NCBI RefSeq assembly: GCF_002723955.1
Contig: NZ_BEWN01000003.1
Span: forward strand, 62,001 to 126,000
Direction: 5' to 3'
Source of the DNA: Gluconobacter frateurii
GTDB lineage: Bacteria; Pseudomonadota; Alphaproteobacteria; Acetobacterales; Acetobacteraceae
DNA length: 64,000 nucleotides
This document shows, piece after piece, positions 44,529-53,057 of this stretch (the first letter of the stretch is position 1; the number at the start of each line of letters is the position of its first letter). A model generated the notes under the pieces. That model searched no databases, had not been told where the DNA came from, and saw only the letters and a list, made by a program, of their open reading frames with translations. A program made the translations under genes and the position numbers.

Positions 44529-45253
44529 TGGGAAAGTCACCAAAACTCGTTCAGTCCATCGAGCGCTCTGCCGCACTGCTTGAAATCATCGCGCAGGAAG
44601 GTGGCGGCGCACGTCTGCGAGATCTGGCTGCGATTTCCGGCCTCGGGAAAACGACAGCGCACAACATTCTGCAAACCCTTGAATATCTCGGATATGTTCA
44701 TCGTCGACCGGGAGATATGCGCTATCATCTTGGGGGCCGCATCCTGAATCTCGCTCGCATCTTGGGAGACGATCATCTTCTGAGAGACAAGGTGCGACCC
44801 ATCCTCGAAGCAATCGCTCGAGACAGCAAGGCGACTGTTTATCTGGGCGTTCCTAGCGGAGATGAGACGGCCTATCTGGATATCGTCGATCTGGAAGAGC
44901 CAAATATCGCCGCCTCGCGCCTGAGAAATCGCGAAAAACTGGAAGGTTCTGCGGTTGGTCTCGTATTCCTCGCCTTCGTTCCGGGCCTTGGGACGCGTGT
45001 TCTCACAACGCGGGCCAACGCCTTGAATGACCACACGCTGACTGACATCGAAAACGTGCGCATCAAGGGATATGCTCTTGATCTTGAAGCATACCATCCC
45101 GGTGTAAATGCGGTTGCCATTCCTTTGCGGGAAAGCGGCGAAGTGCGTGCCAGCATAGCAGTGGCCGGACCCGCAGCGGATTTCCCGCGCCACCGCCTCA
45201 TCCGCCTGGCCTGGATTATGATGAAGCACGTGGAAGATGCAAATATCCAGTAA
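44528..45253 (+). CDS. IclR-family transcriptional regulator
   Basis: 241 aa. N-terminal winged helix: LVQSIERSAALLEIIAQEG, LRDLAAISGLGKTTAHNILQ and YLGYVHRR. The C-terminal IclR effector domain includes LRDKVRPILEAIARDSKATVYLGV, DIENVRIKGYALDLEAYHPGVNAVAIPL and ASIAVAGPA. The family binds small acids and other metabolites and controls catabolic genes. It lies 115 bases downstream of the purine operon and 155 bases before an SDR gene, in the same direction; which of these it controls is unknown. No ribosome site is obvious at the ATG. Confidence 0.9.
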   Translation: MGKSPKLVQSIERSAALLEIIAQEGGGARLRDLAAISGLGKTTAHNILQTLEYLGYVHRRPGDMRYHLGGRILNLARILGDDHLLRDKVRPILEAIARDSKATVYLGVPSGDETAYLDIVDLEEPNIAASRLRNREKLEGSAVGLVFLAFVPGLGTRVLTTRANALNDHTLTDIENVRIKGYALDLEAYHPGVNAVAIPLRESGEVRASIAVAGPAADFPRHRLIRLAWIMMKHVEDANIQ

Positions 45254-45407
45254 TGCTGAACAGCTAAGGTTTGATGAGAAGCTGCGTTCCTTTATTCATC
45301 GCACGCTCAAATATCGTGTCCTCAAGACAGTTCGTAGCCCAGCCAGCTGATCGAATTCCCTTCGAGCACGTCCAAATCTTGAATTCATAAGCAGCAATGA
45401 GGCCATT

Positions 45408-46193
45408 ATGGATCTGAAACTCACAGGTAAGACTGCTCTGATTACGGGCTCAACATCCGGGATCGGTCTCGCAATAGCCATGCGGTTCGTGGCTGAAGGC
45501 GTCAATGTCGTTATTTGCGGTCGGAGTCCGTCAAAGCTTGAGGCGGCAGCGGCGGAACTGAATGCACCAGCGCAGGTTCGTGCCATTCAGGCCGACGCTG
45601 GAACGCCAGCAGGTGCCGCCACTCTGATCGACGCTGTGCCTTCCGTGGACATTCTCATCAACAACCTTGGTATTTTCGAGCCCAAGGCGTTTGGCGATAT
45701 CGCGGATGAAGAGTGGACCCACATTTTCGAAGTCAACATCATGAGCGGTGTCAGGCTTTCCCGGCATTACTTCCCGAAAATGATCGAGCAGAACTGGGGG
45801 CGCATCATCTTCGTCTCCAGCGAATGTGGTGTGGTGACGCCGGGTGACACCATTCACTATGCCATGACCAAAACAGCTCAACTTGCTGTGTCACGCGGTC
45901 TGGCGGAAGAAACCAAAGGAACGGGTGTTACAGTCAACTGCGTTCTCCCCGGCCCCACAAAATCCGAGGGCAGCACCGCCTTCATTAAGGCTGCCGTCAC
46001 GAACAAAGAAGCGTCTGAAGAGGAGCGTGAAGCGGAATTCTTCAAAACCATGAGGCCTCTTTCGCTTCTTCGGCGTCTCATTCACCCTGACGAAATTGCT
46101 GCGCAAGTCGCCCTGCTCTCCAGCCCGCTCGGAGCGGTCACCAATGGTGCGGCAATCAGGTGCGAAGGCGGGATCGTTCCAACGATCCTGTAA
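45408..46193 (+). CDS. short-chain dehydrogenase/reductase
   Basis: 261 aa, start with gagg upstream. Classical SDR: TGSTSGIGLAIAM (cofactor), INNLG (NNAG-like), VSSE (Ser) and HYAMTKTA with catalytic Tyr and Lys, then VLPGPTKSEG. The Arg in ICGRS after strand two suggests NADPH preference. It resembles 3-oxoacyl-ACP reductase-like polyol or ketone reductases, which are numerous in Gluconobacter. The substrate is unknown. It follows iclR and is convergent, 17 bases away, with the nuclease gene. Confidence 0.88.
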   Translation: MDLKLTGKTALITGSTSGIGLAIAMRFVAEGVNVVICGRSPSKLEAAAAELNAPAQVRAIQADAGTPAGAATLIDAVPSVDILINNLGIFEPKAFGDIADEEWTHIFEVNIMSGVRLSRHYFPKMIEQNWGRIIFVSSECGVVTPGDTIHYAMTKTAQLAVSRGLAEETKGTGVTVNCVLPGPTKSEGSTAFIKAAVTNKEASEEEREAEFFKTMRPLSLLRRLIHPDEIAAQVALLSSPLGAVTNGAAIRCEGGIVPTIL

Positions 46194-46210
46194 GCCTCAG
46201 CCCATCTGCA

Positions 46211-47095
46211 CTACGGCCTGAGAGCTCGGACAAGAGCTTTCAGCGCCTTCTGGGCCGCCTTGCTCCCCCATGCTTTCAGGAGTTTCTGCCCGTTTGACCG
46301 GTGAGCGAGCGCATACGGGCTCTGCCGGACAGGCGGCATCGCTGACACATGGTCTTTGAGGGATGCCGGTAGTGATGGAAACGGGTCAATATTCACAAGC
46401 TGTGTCAGCGTAGCCACGGATGTGATCTTGCAGGTCGGATGGGAGGTATTAAGGCACACGTAGGCGCCTGTCCCACTCCCCGCCGGATCATAGACGGCTT
46501 TCCATGTGACGGCTGGGACAGGAATACGACTGGTTCCAATGGTTTTCTGGATATGGTCCGGATCATATCCAGGCCCCGTTACAACGAAGATTTCGCCTTC
46601 CTGTTCAGCCCAGCCTCTTACCGCACTTTCCACTCCTTCCCATGCGCCACGGTTCAATTCAGCTGTCTGAGGAACGATGTTGGAAAGCAGAAAGGACTGA
46701 TCCTGCGCCGTGGCACCCGGCTCATCTCCGCTCGGCGTCATGTGGCCGCGATCATATCCGGAGGAGCGATAGTCCGTTAGGAGTGCCTGCATGGTCCGAG
46801 GCAAGCGCGCGTCGGGTTGGAAACTGTCATTACGCTGCGTCTGACGTGCAATAGAAACGTTCTCTTCCGTCAGATCTTCGGCAGACCAGAGGGGATCTTT
46901 GGTCTGTTCGGAGACGAGAACAGCATAGTCATCGTTGCAAAGCAGGACTGTCCCGATCCGCTGTGTTTCAGACAGCACGGCGGGCGGAGTACCGCCAGCA
47001 AAGAACTGTGGGCAGCTTGCGGCCTGTGCTCTGCACAGCATTGTCAGCTCAAGCAGCGCTCCAAAAATGATACACGGCCCAAGCCTCTCTCTCAC
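46211..47095 (-). CDS. secreted DNA/RNA non-specific endonuclease (NucA type)
   Basis: 294 aa with a signal peptide ending near QAASC. The beta-beta-alpha metal nuclease core is complete: SGYDRGHMTPSGD (DRGH with the catalytic His), LSNIVPQTAELNRGAWEGVE (metal-binding Asn) and conserved IFVVTGPGY. Such enzymes degrade any nucleic acid outside the cytoplasm. Four extra cysteines may form disulfides. It is near the purine operon though on the opposite strand, so it could supply nucleotides for scavenging, an inference from proximity only. Confidence 0.93.
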   Translation of the reverse strand: MRERLGPCIIFGALLELTMLCRAQAASCPQFFAGGTPPAVLSETQRIGTVLLCNDDYAVLVSEQTKDPLWSAEDLTEENVSIARQTQRNDSFQPDARLPRTMQALLTDYRSSGYDRGHMTPSGDEPGATAQDQSFLLSNIVPQTAELNRGAWEGVESAVRGWAEQEGEIFVVTGPGYDPDHIQKTIGTSRIPVPAVTWKAVYDPAGSGTGAYVCLNTSHPTCKITSVATLTQLVNIDPFPSLPASLKDHVSAMPPVRQSPYALAHRSNGQKLLKAWGSKAAQKALKALVRALRP

Positions 47096-47212
47096 AGGTC
47101 AATGATCCCTTCAACATCTCATGGATGCGGAAAGGGATAGTGAGTTTATCCTTTTAAAACAACATTATAACTTATCGTACGCAGCTAGAGTGGCTGGAGG
47201 CTGATCTGTCTC

Positions 47213-48490
47213 TCAGGCTCTTTCCGGGGAACACCAAAGTGCGATGGTACCGATCAGGGCCGTGAACGCGACGTAAATCGCTGGGGCTAAAGGCGTATGC
47301 GGCGTCAGCGCGGATATGATCGCGGGCGTCAACCCACCAAACACCGCATAGGAAATGTTGTACGACAGGGAAAGCCCTGAGAAGCGGACCATGGCAGGGA
47401 ATGCACGAAGCATCCCGATAGGCACCAGCCCCACAAACCCACAGCACAGACCACTAAAGCCCGCCCACACCGGCAGCATGTGGGGGAAGTTTGGAGACAC
47501 CCCGTAGAGCCCAAGAGCTCCTGCCGCCAGCGCCAGACCACTGATCACACCAAGGATCCTTAGGGGAAAAATATCCGTCAGGCTACTCATCACAATAACC
47601 GAAAGCGTCAGGCAGAGAGTTGCCGCCAGACTGGCGATCATCGTTTCAGAGGGCGAGACGTGATGAAGCGTTTGCATGAGTGGCGGCATCATCAGGACGA
47701 GAACTACAATGGCCGCTGTCAGCGTCCACGTCGTCAGCATGGAACACAGAATGCCACGGCGATGATCGCGGAGAAGGATCTTCGCGGGCAGCGTACCAGC
47801 GGTTTCTGCGCGATCATGCATTTCCCGGAAGACAGGCGTTTCTTCCAGCCACCGACGCAGGAACATCGCCCCAAAGCCGAAAACGCCACCAATCACAAAC
47901 GGAATACGCCAGCCCCATGACGAGACAACGTCCGGTGCGAGGATGGCATGCAGACTCAGAATAATAATGGAGCCAAGCAGGATACCGCCAGTCAGCCCAC
48001 CCGTCAGAAGCCCTGTGGCCAGACCGGTACGGCCCGCAGACGCATGTTCGGAGACAAAAACCCAGCCACCCGGTGCTTCGCCACCGATCGCTGCCCCTTG
48101 CATCACCCGCAACGCGAGAAGGATCAGGGGTGCTGAGACGCCAAGTGTTTCATATCCTGGCAGCAGGCCCATCAGCAAAGTTGGAACGGCCATGAGAAGA
48201 ACACTGAGGGTAAAAACCTTTTTGCGGCCTGACACGTCTCCAAAATGCGCCATGACGAGGCCACCAAGGGGCCGTGCCAGATACCCTGCCCCGAAAAGGC
48301 CAAATGCCTCGGCCTGCCTTAACCATTCGGCCTGACTTGCAGGAAAGAAATGAGCTGCAATCAGTTTGGCCAGAAAGGCGAAAATAACAAAATCGTAAAA
48401 TTCCAGCGCGCCACCGAGAGAAGCAAGAGCAAGAATGCGAAGCTGGGACAGGCTGAGTGAAGCAGGCACAGCTTCAGGGCGAGACAACAT
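47213..48490 (-). CDS. MFS transporter (metabolite:H+ symporter type)
   Basis: 425 aa from the ATG at 48490 (aggga 10 bases upstream); a start at 48532 is possible but lacks a ribosome site. Twelve membrane segments. GALEFYDFVIFAFLAKLIA at helix 1, GGLVMAHFGDVSGRKKVFTLSV (MFS loop 2-3 motif) and GGEAPGGWVFVSEH in helix 5 are hallmarks of the ProP/KgtP-like branch, which imports dicarboxylates, betaine or similar solutes with H+. Transcribed alone, toward the nuclease gene. The substrate is unknown. Confidence 0.88.
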   Translation of the reverse strand: MLSRPEAVPASLSLSQLRILALASLGGALEFYDFVIFAFLAKLIAAHFFPASQAEWLRQAEAFGLFGAGYLARPLGGLVMAHFGDVSGRKKVFTLSVLLMAVPTLLMGLLPGYETLGVSAPLILLALRVMQGAAIGGEAPGGWVFVSEHASAGRTGLATGLLTGGLTGGILLGSIIILSLHAILAPDVVSSWGWRIPFVIGGVFGFGAMFLRRWLEETPVFREMHDRAETAGTLPAKILLRDHRRGILCSMLTTWTLTAAIVVLVLMMPPLMQTLHHVSPSETMIASLAATLCLTLSVIVMSSLTDIFPLRILGVISGLALAAGALGLYGVSPNFPHMLPVWAGFSGLCCGFVGLVPIGMLRAFPAMVRFSGLSLSYNISYAVFGGLTPAIISALTPHTPLAPAIYVAFTALIGTIALWCSPERA

Positions 48491-48943
48491 GAAAAATGAT
48501 CCCTGAATCTCTGGGAATGACCGATAGCCCATTCTGAGCCGCTGAAGATGGGTGGTTATGATAACTGTTTCTGGAAGTCTATAATTTATGGAAGATAATA
48601 TCCTGAATTGGTTATTTTTTATCGAAAAATTTTCTCTGCGATTAATTTTGAAGGTTCAAAAAATATCATTTCTGAATTGTATTTGGCTCTATCGATAAGA
48701 GATCAACGGGATATGCAGGACGTCCTATCTTATTCAGGGGTTGGAGCGTACAGTTTCTTCTTGTTTTCAAGTAATATCTTTATATATTCATAAATAAATA
48801 CAGATTAGTTCTCATTAATCAATTTTTCGATACCTTATTATCCTCATGAAAATATTATTATTATTTCTTATGAAAATCTGTATTTTTTGTTGAAGTTCTT
48901 TAGCAGCCCAAGATTCAGTCTTTGGGCGGAGGCTTTGAAATTC
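48491..48943. other. AT-rich intergenic region with a long-range inverted repeat before ndh
   Basis: This divergent intergenic region between the MFS gene and ndh is markedly AT-rich. It contains a perfect 11-base inverted repeat, aaatacagatt (48796-48806) and aatctgtattt (48875-48885), separated by 68 bases and followed by extra Ts. A 61-codon frame at 48608 is not convincing. The region probably holds both promoters and may encode a structured ndh leader. Confidence 0.5.
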
Positions 48944-50236
48944 ATGAAACCACAGTCAGAAATTCTGATCGTTGGAGGTGGTGTCGCTGGTCTTTCGCTG
49001 GCTGCCAGTCTTGGAAAAACCTTGGGAAAGCGCCGCAAGGCGCGCATCACGTTAATCGACAAAAGCTTTTCCCACGTCTGGAAGCCGATGCTGCATTGTT
49101 TTGCCGCAGGGACGGTCGCCAATGAAAATGACAGGATCAGCTTCATTACCCAGGCCAGTGAACATCATTTTGAATTCTGGCCGGGCGAAGTTGTCTCGAT
49201 TGACCGTGAAAACCGTCAGGTCGTTCTCAGCCCCTTCCATGCCACAGACGGCTCTCTGGTTCTTGAAAGTCGCACAATCCAGTATGACACGATCATTCTT
49301 GCGATCGGCAGTTGCGCAAACGATTTCGGTACGCCTGGGGTCAAGGAACATTGTCTCTGTATCGATAACCTCGTTGAAGCGAATGTTTTCAATGAAAAAT
49401 TTCGTATGGAACTGATGCGGGCCTTTGCCCATGGGTCGGAACTGGACATCGCTATTGTCGGTGGTGGCGCTACGGGTACGCAACTGGCTGCGGAACTCCA
49501 TAAAGCTCTGGATATCGTTGATCCCTACAGTCTGCATGCTTTTGGAAAAACGCCTCCAAAACTGAGAGTGACGTTGCTCCAGTCTGGACCTCGTATTCTA
49601 CCCGCCTTTCCTGAGTCCGTTTCGCTTGCTGCGCAGCAGGAGCTTGAACGGATAGGTGTAACGGTAAGAACGTCCGCCCGCGTTGCAGCAGCGGATGCTG
49701 AAGGCTTCATTTTGAAAGACGGGACCCATATTCCTGCCAAGCTTCGGGTATGGGCTGCAGGCGTGAAAGCGCCAGAAGTCACCCAGACTTATGGAAATCT
49801 ATCCCTGAACCCAACCGGCCAGATCCTGACCCATTCGAATCTGTGCTCTATTGATGATGATCGTATCTTTGCAGTGGGAGACTGCTCCTTCATCAAGGAT
49901 GACCCTCTCCCCGCAACCGCTCAGGTTGCCCGTCAGCAGGCGCTTCATCTGGCTCGCCATTTACCCGCATTCATTGAGCGAGGCGTGAAGGTTCCGGGCT
50001 GTGTTTTCAAGAACAAGGGCGCCATTGTTGCTTTGGGAAAATATAATGGATGGGCAGCTCTTCCTGGTGGAACAGTCTGGGGAGGAGGCTTTTTCCATGG
50101 TTTCTCTGCCCGCATGGCCCATCTGTTTATCTACCGGCGACATCAGATTGAATTGTTCGGTTTTTACAGAGGACTGATCTCGCTTTATTCGGATTGGATC
50201 GAGACTTTTGTGCGGCCCTCTGTGCGGCTGGATTAG
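48944..50236 (+). CDS. ndh: type II NADH dehydrogenase (NDH-2)
   Basis: 430 aa from the ATG at 48944 (ggagg upstream); the longer frame from 48887 overlaps the leader repeat. Two dinucleotide folds are seen: ILIVGGGVAGLSLAA for FAD and DIAIVGGGATGTQLAA for NADH. AVGDCS near residue 310 and ATAQVARQQALHLA form the conserved quinone/FAD region, and a C-terminal amphipathic segment anchors it to the membrane. NDH-2 feeds electrons to ubiquinone without proton pumping and is the main NADH oxidase in Gluconobacter. Followed by a strong terminator; transcribed alone. Confidence 0.93.
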   Translation: MKPQSEILIVGGGVAGLSLAASLGKTLGKRRKARITLIDKSFSHVWKPMLHCFAAGTVANENDRISFITQASEHHFEFWPGEVVSIDRENRQVVLSPFHATDGSLVLESRTIQYDTIILAIGSCANDFGTPGVKEHCLCIDNLVEANVFNEKFRMELMRAFAHGSELDIAIVGGGATGTQLAAELHKALDIVDPYSLHAFGKTPPKLRVTLLQSGPRILPAFPESVSLAAQQELERIGVTVRTSARVAAADAEGFILKDGTHIPAKLRVWAAGVKAPEVTQTYGNLSLNPTGQILTHSNLCSIDDDRIFAVGDCSFIKDDPLPATAQVARQQALHLARHLPAFIERGVKVPGCVFKNKGAIVALGKYNGWAALPGGTVWGGGFFHGFSARMAHLFIYRRHQIELFGFYRGLISLYSDWIETFVRPSVRLD

Positions 50237-50324
50237 AGTTTTAATATAAATAAATATCGAGTGTAATTTGAGGTTATTTTTGTATTCTCAAATATAAATT
50301 AAATACATATTCCGTTCGCCATGG

Positions 50325-50359
50325 CGCCTTGAAACCTTCCCGTTTCAGGGCGTTTTTTT
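50325..50359 (+). terminator. rho-independent terminator after ndh
   Basis: cgccttgaaac and gtttcagggcg form an 11-bp stem (one G-U) with a 6-base loop, followed by seven Ts. It is 89 bases after the ndh stop. Confidence 0.88.
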
Positions 50360-50513
50360 GCCGATTGGTATTTTTCCTAATATTTCAGAATTGGCATATT
50401 TGAGACACACGCTGGAAAAGAACCCCTTCTAAGAACGGCTCTAATACGGAGCGCCGCCAGAAGCGAAGCATCCGTGAATTTGGATACATCTCCTTTTTCA
50501 AAGAGAGCTAGTC

Positions 50514-51281
50514 ATGATTTTTCCAGTTCGGCCGCCCGCGCCAGGTGCTTTCCCTAATATGCATTTACGGCGCTTCTCTGTTGCGGGAGCTCTGATGTCC
50601 TGCGCGTTCATGGTTTCGCTCTCAGGATGTGCCGGGCAGAAAACTACTGAGACTGGTTTTATCCCTCAGGATACATATCGGGAAATGGCCCATCAGAAAA
50701 ACCACACGAGAGACCTCGTCTATGTCTCCCCCAAAATTGACGTCACCAAATATCATTTCGTGGTGGTCGATCCAGTAGTCTGGCATCCGGTGGCAAAGGC
50801 TCCCAAACTGAAGCCTCAGGTTGAAGCGCGGATGACCCAGGCGTTCCATGATGAGCTGGGGAAAGCGCTGGGCCACGACTTTCAGATTGTCTCAGCTGAT
50901 AACTGCGCTACGTCCTGCGCGGGAACCATCCGGGTCCGCGCGGCAATTACCAACATCCGGCGCAGCAAGTGGTACTACAATGCTATTCCTGTCGTTGTAG
51001 GCTTTGCGGCTGGTGCAGCTGGTGGCGGTCTGCCCCCGATACCGCCGCCGTTTCCCGGTGGAGCAAGCGAGGAGCTGGTCGCTACAGACGCAGAGACGGG
51101 CGAAACCCTGATTGCCATTGCAACCTATAATAACGGGATGCCTTGGAATCCTCTTGGGCAATGGCTTCCCTATGCGCATGCCAAAAGAGCTTTTCATCTC
51201 GCATCACAGCTGCTGGACGAGGAATTCCGGAAAATCAAAAAGGATGAGAACACCCAACTCGCTTCCCAACAGCCATCCTGA
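50514..51281 (+). CDS. DUF3313-family lipoprotein
   Basis: 255 aa; start at 50514 with agagag upstream (a second ATG at 50559 would still keep the signal). A lipoprotein signal ends in LSGC near residue 38. DUF3313 features: FIPQDTYREM, DVTKYHFVVVDPVVW, and late SEELVATDAETGETLIAIA. A glycine-rich segment (VVGFAAGAAGGGLPPIPPPFPGGA) occupies residues 160-190. The family is found on the inner face of the outer membrane and has no known function. A possible 50-aa frame follows. Confidence 0.85.
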   Translation: MIFPVRPPAPGAFPNMHLRRFSVAGALMSCAFMVSLSGCAGQKTTETGFIPQDTYREMAHQKNHTRDLVYVSPKIDVTKYHFVVVDPVVWHPVAKAPKLKPQVEARMTQAFHDELGKALGHDFQIVSADNCATSCAGTIRVRAAITNIRRSKWYYNAIPVVVGFAAGAAGGGLPPIPPPFPGGASEELVATDAETGETLIAIATYNNGMPWNPLGQWLPYAHAKRAFHLASQLLDEEFRKIKKDENTQLASQQPS

Positions 51282-51307
51282 TTTTATAACGACGTGGAGT
51301 TTGAGCC

Positions 51308-51460
51308 ATGGGACGGCTAAGAACCCAGATCAGAAAGCATTGGCCCCTTCTGGGGTTCGTCGTGAACCGATCAATCCTGACGGTTCTCGAAACCTACCTG
51401 CCTCTCGCAATCCAGTGTTGCGCGAGGCGCTCCTTGCGAGGTCCCCAGTTGTTTGACTGA
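51308..51460 (+). CDS. possible small protein (50 aa)
   Basis: An ATG at 51308 is preceded by ggag 9 bases away. It encodes 50 aa rich in Arg and hydrophobic residues, with two adjacent Cys, and could form one amphipathic helix. It begins 27 bases after the DUF3313 gene. No family is known, and it may be chance. Confidence 0.25.
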   Translation: MGRLRTQIRKHWPLLGFVVNRSILTVLETYLPLAIQCCARRSLRGPQLFD

Positions 51461-51581
51461 CCATCATAAATGGGTTTTACGAATAGGTGAGCGTACTGCT
51501 GCTATAAGTCCACTGTACGTCATGTGCCGATATATAATTTTTTAAGAGAAAATATCGCTCATCTATCGCTGGATATCGATA

Positions 51582-51601
51582 AGTAAACTAGCCAGTTTAC
51601 T
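51582..51601. promoter_or_regulatory. agtaaact-N4-agtttact palindrome, probable repressor operator
   Basis: A perfect 8+8 palindrome with centre agcc, 110 bases before the SDR start at 51712, in otherwise AT-rich non-coding DNA. The shape is typical of TetR-family operators. No TetR gene is in the window, so the partner is unknown. Confidence 0.5.
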
Positions 51602-51711
51602 GGGAAGAGACGTAAAAAAGTGCAATTTCGTTGCAGTTAAAGAAATGCGGCATTTTATTTCTTTCTGCATGAGGATATAACCCGATTATGTCCTCACAGA
51701 TTGTTTCATAA

Positions 51712-52548
51712 ATGTTTCACTCCACGCGACACATACCACAAGCCGCAGGCAGAAGTCCAAGAACCGCTATTGTGACAGGGGCGTCCGGGGGGATCGGAGC
51801 GATTGTTGTCCGCTCCCTTCTGAATGAAGGATACAATGTCGTTGGGTTGTCGCGTTCACGTCCAGATATTTCGCATGACTCGTTTACGTTTGTCCCATTC
51901 GATGCTTCGCAGGCCTCGGAACTTGAGCGGGTTTGCGAGAATGTTAAGAAAAATCTCTCTTCCGTTTCAGTGTTGATTCACTGTGCTGCAATCATAACCC
52001 CGACAGATGTCGAAAGCATGGCTACAGACGATGTGCTGAGCCAGATTTCTATCAATTTGACTATGCCCGTCGTGCTGACATCCACGCTCCTTCCGCTTAT
52101 GGAAAAAGGCAGTCGGATTGTTTTTGTAAACTCCATGGCCGCGACGATGCCTCTGGCGGGCAGCAGTATCTATGGTGCGACAAAAGCTGGCCTTCGGAAC
52201 TTTGCCCTCTCCCTCTCTCAAGAGGTGGAAGGTCGAGGGATTGCTGTGTCGTCTATTTTTCCAGGGGCAGTCTTAACTGAGATGCTGCGTCAGGAAATGG
52301 CGTCAGGCGGCTCCGTTCTGAACTTTGTGAGTTGCCCTGCCCGTCCCGAAGCCGTCGCTCGCGAAATTCTCTCTCTTGTAAATAAACCCAGGCTTGAGCG
52401 CTTTCTTCCAGCACTGGATGGGATTTTCGGTGGTCTGTGTATGCTCATGCCCGGATTGCTAAGGATTTCGATGCCCGCACTGACATATTTCGGGAAACGA
52501 GGGTATGCCCGGGCCATTCGGAAGAATATTTTCCAGAGCAGGGTCTGA
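51712..52548 (+). CDS. short-chain dehydrogenase/reductase with C-terminal extension
   Basis: 278 aa. TGASGGIGAIVVRSL (cofactor), VFVNSMAAT (catalytic Ser) and IYGATKAGL with Tyr and Lys; then SSIFPGAVLTEM. The active site is complete. The last 50 residues contain hydrophobic segments (LDGIFGGLCMLMPGLLRISMPAL), suggesting membrane association, as in some lipid-modifying SDRs. No ribosome site is clear. The 430 bases upstream hold a palindromic operator and an AT-rich promoter region. Substrate unknown. Confidence 0.85.
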   Translation: MFHSTRHIPQAAGRSPRTAIVTGASGGIGAIVVRSLLNEGYNVVGLSRSRPDISHDSFTFVPFDASQASELERVCENVKKNLSSVSVLIHCAAIITPTDVESMATDDVLSQISINLTMPVVLTSTLLPLMEKGSRIVFVNSMAATMPLAGSSIYGATKAGLRNFALSLSQEVEGRGIAVSSIFPGAVLTEMLRQEMASGGSVLNFVSCPARPEAVAREILSLVNKPRLERFLPALDGIFGGLCMLMPGLLRISMPALTYFGKRGYARAIRKNIFQSRV

Positions 52549-52583
52549 ACGTCTACCCTATCCCGGCGCAGGTGTGGGCAGAC

Positions 52584-52766
52584 CTACCGGGACATGCAGG
52601 TGCAATAAATATGGACCGCGGAAAAGATTATAAACCCTGACATCCAGAACAGGTTTGCATGGACATGACCCGCGGAATCCAGGGTCGTTGTCATGCAGGC
52701 GATGAGGAAGAAGCCGGTCATCAATGCCCCGGACAAAACAATCCATATAAGCCGCTTCTTGTTCAT
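52584..52766 (-). CDS. possible small two-helix membrane protein (60 aa)
   Basis: MNKKRLIWIVLSGALMTGFF opens a basic start and helix, then a His-containing loop and a second helix (NLFWMSGFIIFSAVHIY). The positive-inside pattern is good, the ribosome site weak. No family recognised. The 290 bases between it and the DUF2252 gene hold nothing recognisable. Confidence 0.45.
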   Translation of the reverse strand: MNKKRLIWIVLSGALMTGFFLIACMTTTLDSAGHVHANLFWMSGFIIFSAVHIYCTCMSR

Positions 52767-53057
52767 CTGCGTTGTTACTTTCGTGATTGCCTTAAGTCAG
52801 GAGGCGAAAACTGGACCCAAAAATTGACCTACGCAAGCCGTACCTCCTCTGAACTAGCAAAAAAATTTCTAAAATGAGCAAATTTCCTGTTTAAGTAATT
52901 GTTTTTATTGGTATTATTTACTTTATGAAATGATAAAACTTTATAGCCTCTTACCCAGCTAAAAATCAGGATTAAGAGTCTCACATCTGAATTTTCCGGA
53001 TTATACTTTTTGCGTCTATGATCAGGCAGTCTGCACTCTCAATGAGCAGTGAGAAGA

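Noticed and set aside
45254-45407. Possible gene remnant between iclR and the SDR
   Set aside because: A short stop-free stretch encodes no recognised motif and has stops nearby; not enough to call.
48608-48793. 61-codon plus-strand frame
   Set aside because: AT-rich, no ribosome site, no family; likely chance in an intergenic region.
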